Below, piece after piece: positions 43,907 to 51,989 of a stretch of 64,000 nucleotides of DNA. Source of the stretch: Prevotella sp. (GTDB taxonomy: Bacteria > Bacteroidota > Bacteroidia > Bacteroidales > Bacteroidaceae). The number at the start of each line of letters is the position of its first letter. Within the stretch, counting starts at the first letter, position 1. The notes beneath the pieces were generated by a model that worked only from the letters and a program-made list of their open reading frames with translations, was not told the origin of the DNA and ran no database searches. The stretch covers positions 81,060 to 145,059 of the forward strand of contig JAGCDO010000005.1 in NCBI GenBank assembly GCA_017651265.1, written 5' to 3'. A program made the position numbers and the translations under genes.

Positions 43907-44713
43907 ATGAAGAGAAAAATAACCCTGTTGCTCTTGAGCATATTCGTGTTCTCGGCAGCATCCGCACAATGTACGTTCAAGAACACCGCCTTCAAAGGGG
44001 GAGAGTTCCTGTCGTACAACCTCTATTATAACTGGAAATTTGTATGGGTGAAAGCAGGCACCGCCTCGATGTACACCGTGCAGAGTAACTACAGGGGCAA
44101 GCCCGCCTATAGGGCCAGCCTTACCACCCGCGGTAACAACAAGGTGGATGAGATGTTCGTGCTGCGCGACACGCTGCTTTGCTACAGCAGTCTTGACATG
44201 GCTCCCCTCTATTTCCGTAAGGGTGCTCGCGAAGGTGACCGCTATACAGTGGATGAGGTATGGTATAGCTACAAAGGTGGTAACACCCATCTCACCCAGC
44301 GTCGTTTGTTCAAGGACGGTACCAGCAAGACCGTTAACAACAGCAGGGAGGATTGTGTATATGATATGCTGAACATCTTCCTTAGGGCGCGTAGCTTCAA
44401 CCCCGAAGGCTGGACCAAGGGTCATGTGGTGAAGATTCCCATTGCCGATGGTAATAGCATCGATCCCGCCCAGCTGCGCTATCGTGGTAAATCAACCATC
44501 AAGGCCGACAACGGAAAGAAATACCGCTGTCTGGAACTCTCGTATATGGAACTGGAGAAGGGCAAGTACAAGGAGATTGTGCGTTTCTATGTCACCGACG
44601 ACAGTAACCATATCCCCGTTCGCCTCGATATGTTCCTGCGTTTTGGCTCTGCCAAGGCCTTCCTCACGAGCATGAAAGGCAATAAGAACCCCGTTACCTG
44701 TATTGTACCGTAA
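43907..44713 (+). CDS. DUF3108 exported protein
   Basis: A 268-residue protein with a signal peptide (1-20, ending SAASAQ). It fits DUF3108: GGEFLSYNLYYNWKFVWVKAGTA near the start, VDEMFVLRDTLLCYSS, and the closing FYVTDDSNHIPVRLDMFLRFGSAKAFL. DUF3108 proteins are predicted periplasmic beta-barrel-like folds related to lipoprotein-localisation folds; function is not established. It lies 62 nt after the Big_5 lipoprotein and 6 nt before the U32 gene, so it is part of the same transcript. Confidence 0.85.
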   Translation: MKRKITLLLLSIFVFSAASAQCTFKNTAFKGGEFLSYNLYYNWKFVWVKAGTASMYTVQSNYRGKPAYRASLTTRGNNKVDEMFVLRDTLLCYSSLDMAPLYFRKGAREGDRYTVDEVWYSYKGGNTHLTQRRLFKDGTSKTVNNSREDCVYDMLNIFLRARSFNPEGWTKGHVVKIPIADGNSIDPAQLRYRGKSTIKADNGKKYRCLELSYMELEKGKYKEIVRFYVTDDSNHIPVRLDMFLRFGSAKAFLTSMKGNKNPVTCIVP

Positions 44714-44719
44714 CATTTG

Positions 44720-45979
44720 ATGGAACAGCAACTGAGTGATTTTGAGATCATGGCACCGGTAGGCTCCAGGGAGAGTCTTGCGGCTGCCATTCAGTCGGGT
44801 GCCGACTCGATCTATTTCGGTATTGAGAAGCTGAACATGCGGGCACATTCTGCCAGCACCTTCACCATTACCGATCTGCAGGAGATTGCCGAAACGTGCA
44901 ACCAGCATGGCATCAAGTCGTACCTCACGGTGAATACCATTATCTACGACGAGGATATCCCGCTGATGCACGAGATTGTGGATGCGGCCAAAAAGGCGGG
45001 CATCTCGGCTGTCATTGCCTCTGATGTGGCTGTGATGACCTATTGTAGAACGGTAGGACAGGAGGTGCATCTGAGTACGCAGCTGAATATCTCCAACATC
45101 GAAGCCCTGCGCTTCTATGCCCAGTTTGCTGATGTGGTGGTACTGGCGCGTGAGCTGAATATGGACCAGGTGACAGAGATTCATCGTCAGGCGGTGGAGC
45201 AAGGCATCTGTGGACCGTCGGGTCAGCCTATCCGCATCGAGATGTTCTGTCATGGTGCCCTCTGCATGGCCATCTCGGGCAAGTGCTACATGAGTCTCGA
45301 TGCTGCCAACCGTTCAGCCAATCGTGGCGAATGCGTGCAGATCTGCCGTCGTTCGTATATCCTTACCGATGCCGAAACGGGTCATCAGATAGAGGTGGAC
45401 AACAAATACTTGATGAGTCCGAAGGATCTCAAGACCGTCCGTTTCATCGACCGTATGATGAAAGCCGGTGTGCGAGTGTTCAAGATTGAAGGTCGTGCTC
45501 GCGGTCCTGAGTATGTCTATACCGTGGTGAAGTGCTACAAGGAGGCTATCCAGAGCGTGCTTGACGGTACCTTTACCAAGGAGAAGAAAGATGAGTGGGA
45601 CGAGCGATTGTCGCGTGTCTTCAACCGTGGCTTCTGGGATGGCTACTATCAAGGTCAGCTCATGGGCGAGTGGAACAAGGAATATGGTTCATGTGCCACA
45701 GAGCGCAAGGTGTATGTGGGCAAGGGCACGAAGTATTTCTCCAAGCTCGGCGTGGCTGAGTTCGCTGTTGAGGCCACTACATTCGAGGTGGGCGACAAGC
45801 TGCTGATAACAGGTCCTACTACTGGCGTAATGTACATCACTGCCAACGAGATACACGATGATAACGGTCCTGTACAGGTGGCGCAACAAGGTACCCGCGT
45901 ATCGGTGGCCGTGCCCGACAAGGTGCGACCGTCGGATAAGTTATTCAAAATATTGAAAGTGGAGAATACTAGCGCATGA
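44720..45979 (+). CDS. U32-family protein (RlhA/TrhP-like, Fe-S)
   Basis: A 419-residue cytoplasmic protein of family U32. The ATG at 44720 is used rather than the TTG just before it. Four Cys residues fit the known Fe-S site: FCHGALCMAISGKCYMS and RGECVQICR. Some U32 proteins hydroxylate RNA (TrhP acts on tRNA U34, RlhA on 23S rRNA) using prephenate; the older label is collagenase-like peptidase. Which RNA this one acts on cannot be told. The C-terminal part (about 330-410) is a beta-barrel. It is coupled to DUF3108 (6 nt) and followed by sufE after a 7-nt-type repeat. Confidence 0.88.
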   Translation: MEQQLSDFEIMAPVGSRESLAAAIQSGADSIYFGIEKLNMRAHSASTFTITDLQEIAETCNQHGIKSYLTVNTIIYDEDIPLMHEIVDAAKKAGISAVIASDVAVMTYCRTVGQEVHLSTQLNISNIEALRFYAQFADVVVLARELNMDQVTEIHRQAVEQGICGPSGQPIRIEMFCHGALCMAISGKCYMSLDAANRSANRGECVQICRRSYILTDAETGHQIEVDNKYLMSPKDLKTVRFIDRMMKAGVRVFKIEGRARGPEYVYTVVKCYKEAIQSVLDGTFTKEKKDEWDERLSRVFNRGFWDGYYQGQLMGEWNKEYGSCATERKVYVGKGTKYFSKLGVAEFAVEATTFEVGDKLLITGPTTGVMYITANEIHDDNGPVQVAQQGTRVSVAVPDKVRPSDKLFKILKVENTSA

Positions 45980-45983
45980 TGCT

Positions 45984-46024
45984 ATTCTCTTGCTTCTTAC
46001 TTTCTTACTTTCTAAACTTCTAGA
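45984..46024 (+). repeat. 7/8-nt pyrimidine repeat before sufE
   Basis: CTTGCTT, CTTACTT, TCTTACTT and TCTAAACT words fill the gap between the U32 gene and sufE. The period is 7-8 nt and less regular than elsewhere. Confidence 0.6.
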
Positions 46025-46027
46025 ATA

Positions 46028-46486
46028 ATGACAATTCAAGAGATACAAGACGAGATTATTGAGGAGTTCTCAGAACTCGATGACTGGATGGACCGCTACC
46101 AGTTGCTCATCGACTTAGGTAATGAGCAGGAGCCGCTGGATGAGAAATACAAGACCGAAAGCAACCTCATCGACGGCTGTCAGAGTAGGGTATGGTTGCA
46201 AGCCGACTACCGCGACGGTAAGTTGTGGTTCACGGCCGAGAGCGATGCACTTATCGTGAAAGGTATCGTGTCGTTGCTCATCCGTGTACTCAGCGGTCAT
46301 ACCCCACAGGAGATCCTGGATGCCGACCTCTATTTCATTGAGCGCATCGGTCTTCACGAACATCTTTCACCCACCCGTTCCAACGGTCTGCTGGCCATGG
46401 TGAAGCAGATGAGAGCGTATGCCATGGCTTTTCGTGTGAAAAGCGAGGAAGGACGAAGGACGAAGGAGGAAGGAGAAAAGCACTGA
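46028..46486 (+). CDS. SufE-family sulfur acceptor protein
   Basis: A 152-residue cytoplasmic protein, the partner that accepts sulfur from a SufS-type cysteine desulfurase for Fe-S cluster assembly. The active Cys is Cys51 in LIDGCQSRVW; the fold extends to about residue 137. The last 15 residues (SEEGRRTKEEGEKH) are encoded by a GGAGGAA-type heptamer array that runs to the stop, an extension not expected in the family. No sufS or sufBCD is in the window. TrmH follows after 7 nt. Confidence 0.92.
   Translation: MTIQEIQDEIIEEFSELDDWMDRYQLLIDLGNEQEPLDEKYKTESNLIDGCQSRVWLQADYRDGKLWFTAESDALIVKGIVSLLIRVLSGHTPQEILDADLYFIERIGLHEHLSPTRSNGLLAMVKQMRAYAMAFRVKSEEGRRTKEEGEKH
46442..46477 (+). repeat. GGAGGAA/GGACGAA heptamer array at the 3' end of sufE
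   Basis: GAGGAA GGACGAA GGACGAA GGAGGAA GGAGAA words, 7-nt period, single arm with no matching second arm nearby. In the sufE frame they give the C-terminal tail. Confidence 0.85.
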
Positions 46487-46493
46487 GATATAG

Positions 46494-47132
46494 ATGCGAA
46501 AGCTACGGACCATAGAGATGAACCGCTTGTCGGTGGATGCGTTCAAGGAAGCACCGAAGATGCCCTTGATCGTAGTGCTCGATGATGTGCGTTCGATGTA
46601 TAATATAGGTAGTGTATTCCGTACCAGTGATGCCTTCCGTGTGGAAGCCGTCTATCTTTGTGGTATCACTGCCCGTCCGCCGCATCCTGAAATTCACAAG
46701 ACGGCTTTGGGGGGAGAGGACAGTGTGAAATGGCGTTATTTCGCCACGGCACAAGAGGCTGTGGAAGAACTGCATCGTAACAACTATCAAGTCTATGCTA
46801 TCGAACAGTGCGAAGGAAGCACTCTTCTTCAAGAATTGAAAATTGAAAATGGAAAATTGAAAATTACCGAGCTCCAAGGTAATCATAAAGTTCAAAGTTC
46901 AAAGTTCAAAGATCAAAGTTCCTCGAAATACGCCGTAGTCTTTGGCAACGAAGTAAAGGGTGTTCACCAAGAGGTGGTTGATCAGTGCGACGGGTGTATC
47001 GAGATACCGCAATTTGGTACCAAGCACTCCATGAATGTCTCTGTTACTGCAGGTATCGTCATCTGGGAGTTTGCCCGCCTTCTACTTCTTACAACTGCCC
47101 TGCTTCCACCTGCAGTACCACCCGTTCCGTGA
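46494..47132 (+). CDS. TrmH/SpoU-family RNA 2'-O-methyltransferase with repeat-encoded insertion
   Basis: A 212-residue SPOUT methyltransferase. Motif 1 is VRSMYNIGSVFRTSDA (32-47), motif 2 VVFGNEVKGV (148-157), motif 3 IPQFGTKHSMNVSVTAG (171-187). Between motifs 1 and 2, residues about 113-143 (LQELKIENGKLKITELQ..) are an insertion encoded by ATTGAAA and GTTCAAA heptamer arrays that keep the frame. The 3' end overlaps the convergent DUF4294 gene by 44 nt, giving a Leu/Pro-rich tail that is probably not part of the fold. RNA substrate unknown. Confidence 0.88.
   Translation: MRKLRTIEMNRLSVDAFKEAPKMPLIVVLDDVRSMYNIGSVFRTSDAFRVEAVYLCGITARPPHPEIHKTALGGEDSVKWRYFATAQEAVEELHRNNYQVYAIEQCEGSTLLQELKIENGKLKITELQGNHKVQSSKFKDQSSSKYAVVFGNEVKGVHQEVVDQCDGCIEIPQFGTKHSMNVSVTAGIVIWEFARLLLLTTALLPPAVPPVP
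46833..46921 (+). repeat. Two heptamer arrays inside the SpoU gene (ATTGAAA, GTTCAAA)
   Basis: ATTGAAA-type words at 46833-46866 and GTTCAAA-type words at 46887-46921, each with a 7-nt period, separated by about 20 nt. Together they encode about 30 residues without a stop. Confidence 0.85.
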
Positions 47133-47736
47133 GTCGGTCGATACCCTCAGGTTCGTATTTTTTTGTCAGACTTGCTCCATAGAGCCACGCGAAGGTTTGC
47201 CATACACCTGCCCTTACCGGTCCTAAGAACGCATTGATGAGTTCATAGCCCGAGCTGTTGCATTCACGATATACCAGTTTGATGAGCAGCTTACCTTGCG
47301 AGTAGGTCAGTTTCTTCATGCGCGGTGTATAGGTTTTCTTGATGTCTTCCTCCACCAGTTTCATATGAGCATCCCGTGCCTTCTTGTCGGGCAATGTTTG
47401 CAGGTAATCACCTGTCTCGATGATGATGCGGTTCACCTCCTTGGCAATGGGTAGCACCTTTTTCACATTATACACCAATCGGTTATACGCCTGTCGTTGT
47501 TTCTCATTCTTAAACACCGGTTGGGGATACACATACACATTATTCATCTCTATATACTGTATGCTGTCCCCTTCGTGCATCACCTTACTCACCTTGATCA
47601 GCGGCACAAACGTAGGACTGTCCATATCCACCGGACGGTCCTCCGGGTTGACATGGCCCTTCTTCGTTGTCTGTCCCCAAGCGCTACTTCCCATCAGTAG
47701 CATCATGAGCACGATGAATGATATACAGTGTTTCAC
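47089..47736 (-). CDS. DUF4294 exported protein
   Basis: A 215-residue protein with a signal peptide (1-21, ending SAWG-Q). It fits DUF4294, found mainly in Bacteroidota: QYIEMNNVYVYPQPVF, LVYNVKKVLPIAKEVNRI, then LTYSQGKLLIKLVYRE and FLGPVRAGVWQTFAWLYGASLTKKYEPEG. Function unknown. The start is a GTG at 47736 only 5 nt from the -7 box, so the message is probably leaderless; a later ATG would truncate the signal peptide. Its 3' end overlaps the convergent SpoU gene by 44 nt. Confidence 0.85.
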   Translation of the reverse strand: MKHCISFIVLMMLLMGSSAWGQTTKKGHVNPEDRPVDMDSPTFVPLIKVSKVMHEGDSIQYIEMNNVYVYPQPVFKNEKQRQAYNRLVYNVKKVLPIAKEVNRIIIETGDYLQTLPDKKARDAHMKLVEEDIKKTYTPRMKKLTYSQGKLLIKLVYRECNSSGYELINAFLGPVRAGVWQTFAWLYGASLTKKYEPEGIDRLTERVVLQVEAGQL

Positions 47737-47741
47737 GGGGG

Positions 47742-47772
47742 CAAAGGTAATAAAAAATGCTGAACAAACAAA
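47742..47772 (-). promoter_or_regulatory. Promoter of the DUF4294 gene
   Basis: On the minus strand: TTTG (47772-47769), 19 nt, TACCTTTG (47749-47742). The GTG start is 5 nt downstream. Confidence 0.72.
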
Positions 47773-47914
47773 TCAGAGTAATCATAAATATGATTAACGT
47801 TTGACCTTCACCGAAGGTACTTTCGTTAACTTTGTTTTCCTTTGTTACGACTCGGCCAAACATGCAAGCATGATGGCTCTCGCTGCTCCATCGGTTCGGA
47901 AAATCGCTATTTTT

Positions 47915-47946
47915 TTTGGTTTTTCGCTCACTTAATTGTACCTTTG
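47915..47946 (+). promoter_or_regulatory. Promoter of the HHH beta-barrel gene
   Basis: TTTG (47915-47918), 20 nt, TACCTTTG (47939-47946). The spacer ends CTCACTTAATTG and is nearly identical to that of the ruvB promoter at 54751-54782. The ATG at 47976 is 29 nt downstream. Confidence 0.82.
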
Positions 47947-47975
47947 CAGTCAGAAAACGTCTTAAATTGAGAACT

Positions 47976-49964
47976 ATGAAAAGAAAAGTGCTATGGACCA
48001 TCGTGTTCCTGTTCCTTCCCCTTCAGTTTGTTTCAGCCCAATCATGGGAGAACGAGTATCAGCAGTATATTAATATGGATGATATAGAATCATCGACGTG
48101 GGAGGAAACCAGTGAGCTGCTCAGTGAACTGGAGCAGCACCCCATGAACCTGAATGCCATTACCCGCGAACAACTTGAGTGTCTTCCGTTCCTTACCGAC
48201 CAGGAAATAGAGGATATCTGCGCTTATGTATATCGGTATGCTCCCTTAAAAAGCATGGGAGAACTGGCCATGGTTGCATCATTGGATGCTGCCAAACGCC
48301 GACTGCTACAGTACTTTGTCTATTTAGGAGAGGTGGATCAGCAGCAATCAGCAGTAATCCATCATCAAGTTTACGACCACCATGAAGTCATTTTCACGGC
48401 GAAGATTCCCTTTTACCAGCGCGAAGGCGACAAGAGTGGCTACTTGGGAGAACGCTATCGTCATCAGTTCCGCTATCGTTATCAACATGGAGAGCACCTC
48501 CGTCTGGGTTTGGTGGGTGCGCAGGATGCAGGTGAGCCCTTTCTGACCAACAAGAACAAGATGGGGTACGACTACTACTCGTATTACCTGATGGTAAATG
48601 ATTGGAAGATGGTGAAGTCGGCCATTGTGGGGAAATACAGGATGAACATGGGTCTGGGACTGGTTCTCAACAATGATTTCATGCTGGGGAAGACAACGGC
48701 ACTGACGGTCATGGGGCGCCAACGACAAGTATTACAACCTCATTCATCAACATCATCTGATCACTACCTACAAGGAATTGCTGCCACCCTTCGTCTATCC
48801 CCAAAATGGACATTTACCCCATTCTTCTCCTACCGATTATTGGATGGAACGGTGAACAAAGACTCCTTAACCATCTCGAGTATTGTAACGGGCGGATATC
48901 ACCGAACCGTCGGTGAAATGGCGAAAAAGGACAATACAGGTCAGACCACTGCAGGCTCGCATCTGGTCTATAAGCAGGGTAATTTCCATGTGGGATTAGG
49001 TGCTATATATACCCATATGAGTCGTTCGCTGAATCCCAACAAGAATGTTATCTACCGCTACTATTATCCCCGAGGGAAAGACTTCATGAACATCGGGGCG
49101 GACTATGGATGGAAAAACGGAAGACTTGCCCTTAGCGGCGAAACAGCCCTCGACCGGAAAGGAGCATTAGCCACCATGAATACGGTCAACTGGCGATTGA
49201 TGCCTGAACTGAATATGCTGGTAGTGCAACGGTTTTATGGCATGAAATACGAGGCCTTGCACGCCCAGAGTTTCAGTGAGGGCGGACGGGTGCAGAACGA
49301 AAGCGGAGTCTATATAGGAATGGAGTGGAAACCCTTTCGCCGACTGGTGGTCTCTGCCTATGGCGATTGGGCCTACTTCCCTTGGGCACGGTATCAGGTC
49401 TCGCGTTCGTCCAAGGCACAGGATTACCAAGCAATGATGACTTACCAGTGGCACGATTGGTCGTTCTCTCTTCGTTACCGACTGCGGTTGAAAGAGAAGG
49501 ACAATGAGGAGAAGACGGCGCTGATGGTACAGCAAGAACAACGTGCCCGACTTCTTGCCACCTATCATGGAACAAAGCTAAGCAGTAGAACACAATTAGA
49601 CCTCGCTTCCATCGGTAAGCATACGGATTCTTTCGGATGGTCGGTGAGTCAGCAGATGGGTTATCAGCTGTCGAAGAACATGGAACTGCATGCCGGAGCA
49701 GCTTATTTCCACACTGATGATTATAGCAGCAGGCTATACCTCTATGAGCGGGGCATGCTTTACCAGTTTTCCAATCCGGTATGCTATGGTCATGGTATCC
49801 GCTATTCCCTTATGTTCAAAGCACAATTATCCTATCGTCTTCTTGTTAACATTAAAGCAGGTGTCACCGATTATTTCGACAGGTCATCTATCAGTAGCGG
49901 TCTTCAACAGATAAACCACTCATCACAAACGGATCTTGATCTTCAAGTGAAATGGCGGTTCTGA
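47976..49964 (+). CDS. Helix-hairpin-helix, outer-membrane beta-barrel protein
   Basis: A 662-residue protein with a signal peptide (1-22, ending FVSAQ). Residues about 55-115 contain a helix-hairpin-helix region (MNLNAITREQLECLPFLTDQEIEDI) like that of ComEA-type proteins, then a long beta-rich part with alternating aromatic residues, ending in LQVKWRF, typical of an outer-membrane barrel. This combination is conserved in Bacteroidales and has no known function; DNA handling at the cell surface is one idea from the HHH part, not shown. The start at 47976 is set by the promoter at 47915-47946. Confidence 0.82.
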   Translation: MKRKVLWTIVFLFLPLQFVSAQSWENEYQQYINMDDIESSTWEETSELLSELEQHPMNLNAITREQLECLPFLTDQEIEDICAYVYRYAPLKSMGELAMVASLDAAKRRLLQYFVYLGEVDQQQSAVIHHQVYDHHEVIFTAKIPFYQREGDKSGYLGERYRHQFRYRYQHGEHLRLGLVGAQDAGEPFLTNKNKMGYDYYSYYLMVNDWKMVKSAIVGKYRMNMGLGLVLNNDFMLGKTTALTVMGRQRQVLQPHSSTSSDHYLQGIAATLRLSPKWTFTPFFSYRLLDGTVNKDSLTISSIVTGGYHRTVGEMAKKDNTGQTTAGSHLVYKQGNFHVGLGAIYTHMSRSLNPNKNVIYRYYYPRGKDFMNIGADYGWKNGRLALSGETALDRKGALATMNTVNWRLMPELNMLVVQRFYGMKYEALHAQSFSEGGRVQNESGVYIGMEWKPFRRLVVSAYGDWAYFPWARYQVSRSSKAQDYQAMMTYQWHDWSFSLRYRLRLKEKDNEEKTALMVQQEQRARLLATYHGTKLSSRTQLDLASIGKHTDSFGWSVSQQMGYQLSKNMELHAGAAYFHTDDYSSRLYLYERGMLYQFSNPVCYGHGIRYSLMFKAQLSYRLLVNIKAGVTDYFDRSSISSGLQQINHSSQTDLDLQVKWRF

Positions 49965-50007
49965 TGAAAAAGTCGGATGATTTCTTTATTATGTCCTTCC
50001 TTTTTAG

Positions 50008-50015
50008 TACTTTTG
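50008..50015 (+). promoter_or_regulatory. -7 box of the aldo/keto reductase gene
   Basis: TACTTTTG, with a TTTA at 49985-49988 in place of TTTG 19 nt upstream. The ATG at 50062 is 46 nt downstream. Confidence 0.5.
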
Positions 50016-50061
50016 CACGGAAACAGTCAAAGGGACTCGGTCAAAGGTAAAAACAAAGAAT

Positions 50062-51012
50062 ATGGTATATAATGAATTGGGAAAAACGGGGATGAAGCTG
50101 TCGAATCTTGGATTCGGGGCTTCCTCGCTGGGTGGTGTGTTCCACGAGATTCGCGAAGCGGAAGGTATTCAAGCCGTTCATACTGCCGTTGAAAACGGAA
50201 TCAACTTCATTGACGTGTCGCCGTATTACGGTCATCTGAAAGCCGAAACGGTATTGGGCAAGGCCCTGAAGGATATTCCTCGTAACCAATACTACCTCTC
50301 CACCAAGGTGGGGCGCTACGGCAAGGATGGGGTAAACCTCTGGGATTACTCTGCACAGCGCGTTACCGACAGCGTGTATGAGAGTATGGAGCGACTGAAC
50401 ATCGACTACATCGACCTGATCAATGTGCACGATGTGGAGTTCCAGTCGAACCTGGAAGGCGGTCTGCAGAAGATTGTTGACGAGACTTTACCTGCACTGG
50501 TAAAGTTGCGTGAGAAGGGAGTGGTGAAGCACGTGGGTATTACCGACCTGCAGCCAGAGAACCTGAAATGGGTGGTGGAACATAGTGCTGAGGGCACCGT
50601 GGAGTCAATACTCTGCTTCTGTCACTATAGTCTGAACGACGAGCTGCTGCTCGACTACCTTGATTTCTTCGAACAGCGTGGTATAGGTATTATCAACGCA
50701 TCACCGTTCTCTATGGGATTGTTGTCGCAAAGGGGCACACCCGACTGGCATCCGGCGCCTGAAGCACTGAAGGAGGCTTGCCGAAAGGCTGCAGAATATT
50801 GCGCCTCGAAGAACTATCCCATTGAAAAACTGGCCATACAGTATAGTACCAGTCTGAATCCCCGCATCGCTACCACATTGTTCAGTTCTGCCAACCCCAA
50901 GAATGTGCTGAAGAACATCGACTATGTGAATGCACCCATCGACGAACAGCTGGTGAAGGAGGTGCAGGAGATAATCGGTGACCAGATGCGTGTTCGCTGG
51001 CATAACACGTAG
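50062..51012 (+). CDS. Aldo/keto reductase (L-galactose or L-fucose dehydrogenase-like)
   Basis: A 316-residue NAD(P)-dependent oxidoreductase. The catalytic tetrad is Asp51, Tyr56 (DVSPYYG), Lys82 (LSTKVG) and His123 (NVHD). It resembles sugar dehydrogenases that oxidise L-galactose or L-fucose to the lactone. The next two genes (amidohydrolase, zinc alcohol dehydrogenase) fit the following two steps, so a catabolic pathway for an L-sugar is inferred. The stop is followed by a TTTTCAA/TTCTCAA heptamer array. The regulator and MFS transporter lie farther along the same strand. Confidence 0.85.
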   Translation: MVYNELGKTGMKLSNLGFGASSLGGVFHEIREAEGIQAVHTAVENGINFIDVSPYYGHLKAETVLGKALKDIPRNQYYLSTKVGRYGKDGVNLWDYSAQRVTDSVYESMERLNIDYIDLINVHDVEFQSNLEGGLQKIVDETLPALVKLREKGVVKHVGITDLQPENLKWVVEHSAEGTVESILCFCHYSLNDELLLDYLDFFEQRGIGIINASPFSMGLLSQRGTPDWHPAPEALKEACRKAAEYCASKNYPIEKLAIQYSTSLNPRIATTLFSSANPKNVLKNIDYVNAPIDEQLVKEVQEIIGDQMRVRWHNT

Positions 51013-51045
51013 TTTTCAATTCTCAATTCTCAATTTTCAATCTAA
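51013..51045 (+). repeat. 7-nt tandem array (TTCTCAA type)
   Basis: TTTTCAA TTCTCAA TTCTCAA TTTTCAA words begin directly after the aldo/keto reductase stop and end near the start of the next gene. Confidence 0.85.
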
Positions 51046-51055
51046 TTTGAACGAA

Positions 51056-51973
51056 GTGAAAATTATAGATGCACACAGTCATTTGTGGCTGAAACAAGAT
51101 ACGGAGTGGAACGGTAAGCGTATCTACCCGTTAGAGAACGGCAGGGCAATGTTCCTTGGTGAAGAGGTGCAGATGGTGCCACCGTTTATGATCGACGGGA
51201 AGAACTCAGCTGAGGTGTTCCTCTCGAACATGAACTATGCTCAGGTATCGGCAGCGGTGGTGACACAGGAGTTCATCGACGGTATTCAGAACGACTACCT
51301 CATGGAGGTGCAGACACGATATCCCGACCGTTTCTTTGTGTGTGGAATGGCCGACTATTTCAGACCGAGCTTTGCCAAGCAGGCAGAGGAGCTGGTGTAC
51401 CGTGGCTTTCGTGCCATTAAGATTCCCGCACATCGACTGATTCTCGATGACCGACGGATACTGATGACATCCGACGAGATGATGCAGATGTTCCACATGA
51501 TGGAGCAACGGGGCATCATTTTCTCGGTGGATCTTGCCGACGGTGATACGAATGTGGGAGAGATGAAGGAGATTATTGCAGAGTGCCCCCGACTGAAGAT
51601 TGCCATCGGTCATTTCGGAATGCCCACCACACCGAACTGGCAAGAGCAGATCAAGCTGGCAAGGAACGAGAACGTGATGATCGAGTCGGGTGGTATCACC
51701 TGGCTTTTCAACAGTGAGTTCTATCCCTTCCCCTCAGCCATCAAGGCGATTCGCGAGGCAATAGACATTGCAGGCATAGAGAAGCTGATGTGGGGGTCTG
51801 ATTACCCACGTACCATCACAGCCATCACCTATAAGATGTCGTACGACTTCGTGATAAAAAGCAAGGAGCTGTCGGAACAGGAGAAGTCATTGTTCCTGGG
51901 TGAGAATGCCCAACGGTTCTATGGATTCGGGGAACTGAAGGTACCGAAGTACGTTAAAAATATGTCGGAATAA
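51056..51973 (+). CDS. Amidohydrolase-family protein, possible sugar lactonase
   Basis: A 305-residue amidohydrolase, starting at a GTG at 51056 because the motif (V)KIIDAHSHLW begins there; the longer frame upstream runs through the heptamer array. The metal site has His7-x-His9, with IGHFGMP and WGSDYPRT for the later ligands. Members in this setting hydrolyse sugar lactones or decarboxylate aromatic acids. Between a sugar dehydrogenase and a zinc alcohol dehydrogenase, L-galactono- or L-fucono-lactonase is the simplest reading, inferred from context. The next gene starts 16 nt after the stop. Confidence 0.78.
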   Translation: MKIIDAHSHLWLKQDTEWNGKRIYPLENGRAMFLGEEVQMVPPFMIDGKNSAEVFLSNMNYAQVSAAVVTQEFIDGIQNDYLMEVQTRYPDRFFVCGMADYFRPSFAKQAEELVYRGFRAIKIPAHRLILDDRRILMTSDEMMQMFHMMEQRGIIFSVDLADGDTNVGEMKEIIAECPRLKIAIGHFGMPTTPNWQEQIKLARNENVMIESGGITWLFNSEFYPFPSAIKAIREAIDIAGIEKLMWGSDYPRTITAITYKMSYDFVIKSKELSEQEKSLFLGENAQRFYGFGELKVPKYVKNMSE

Positions 51974-51989
51974 GGAATAATAAAACAAT

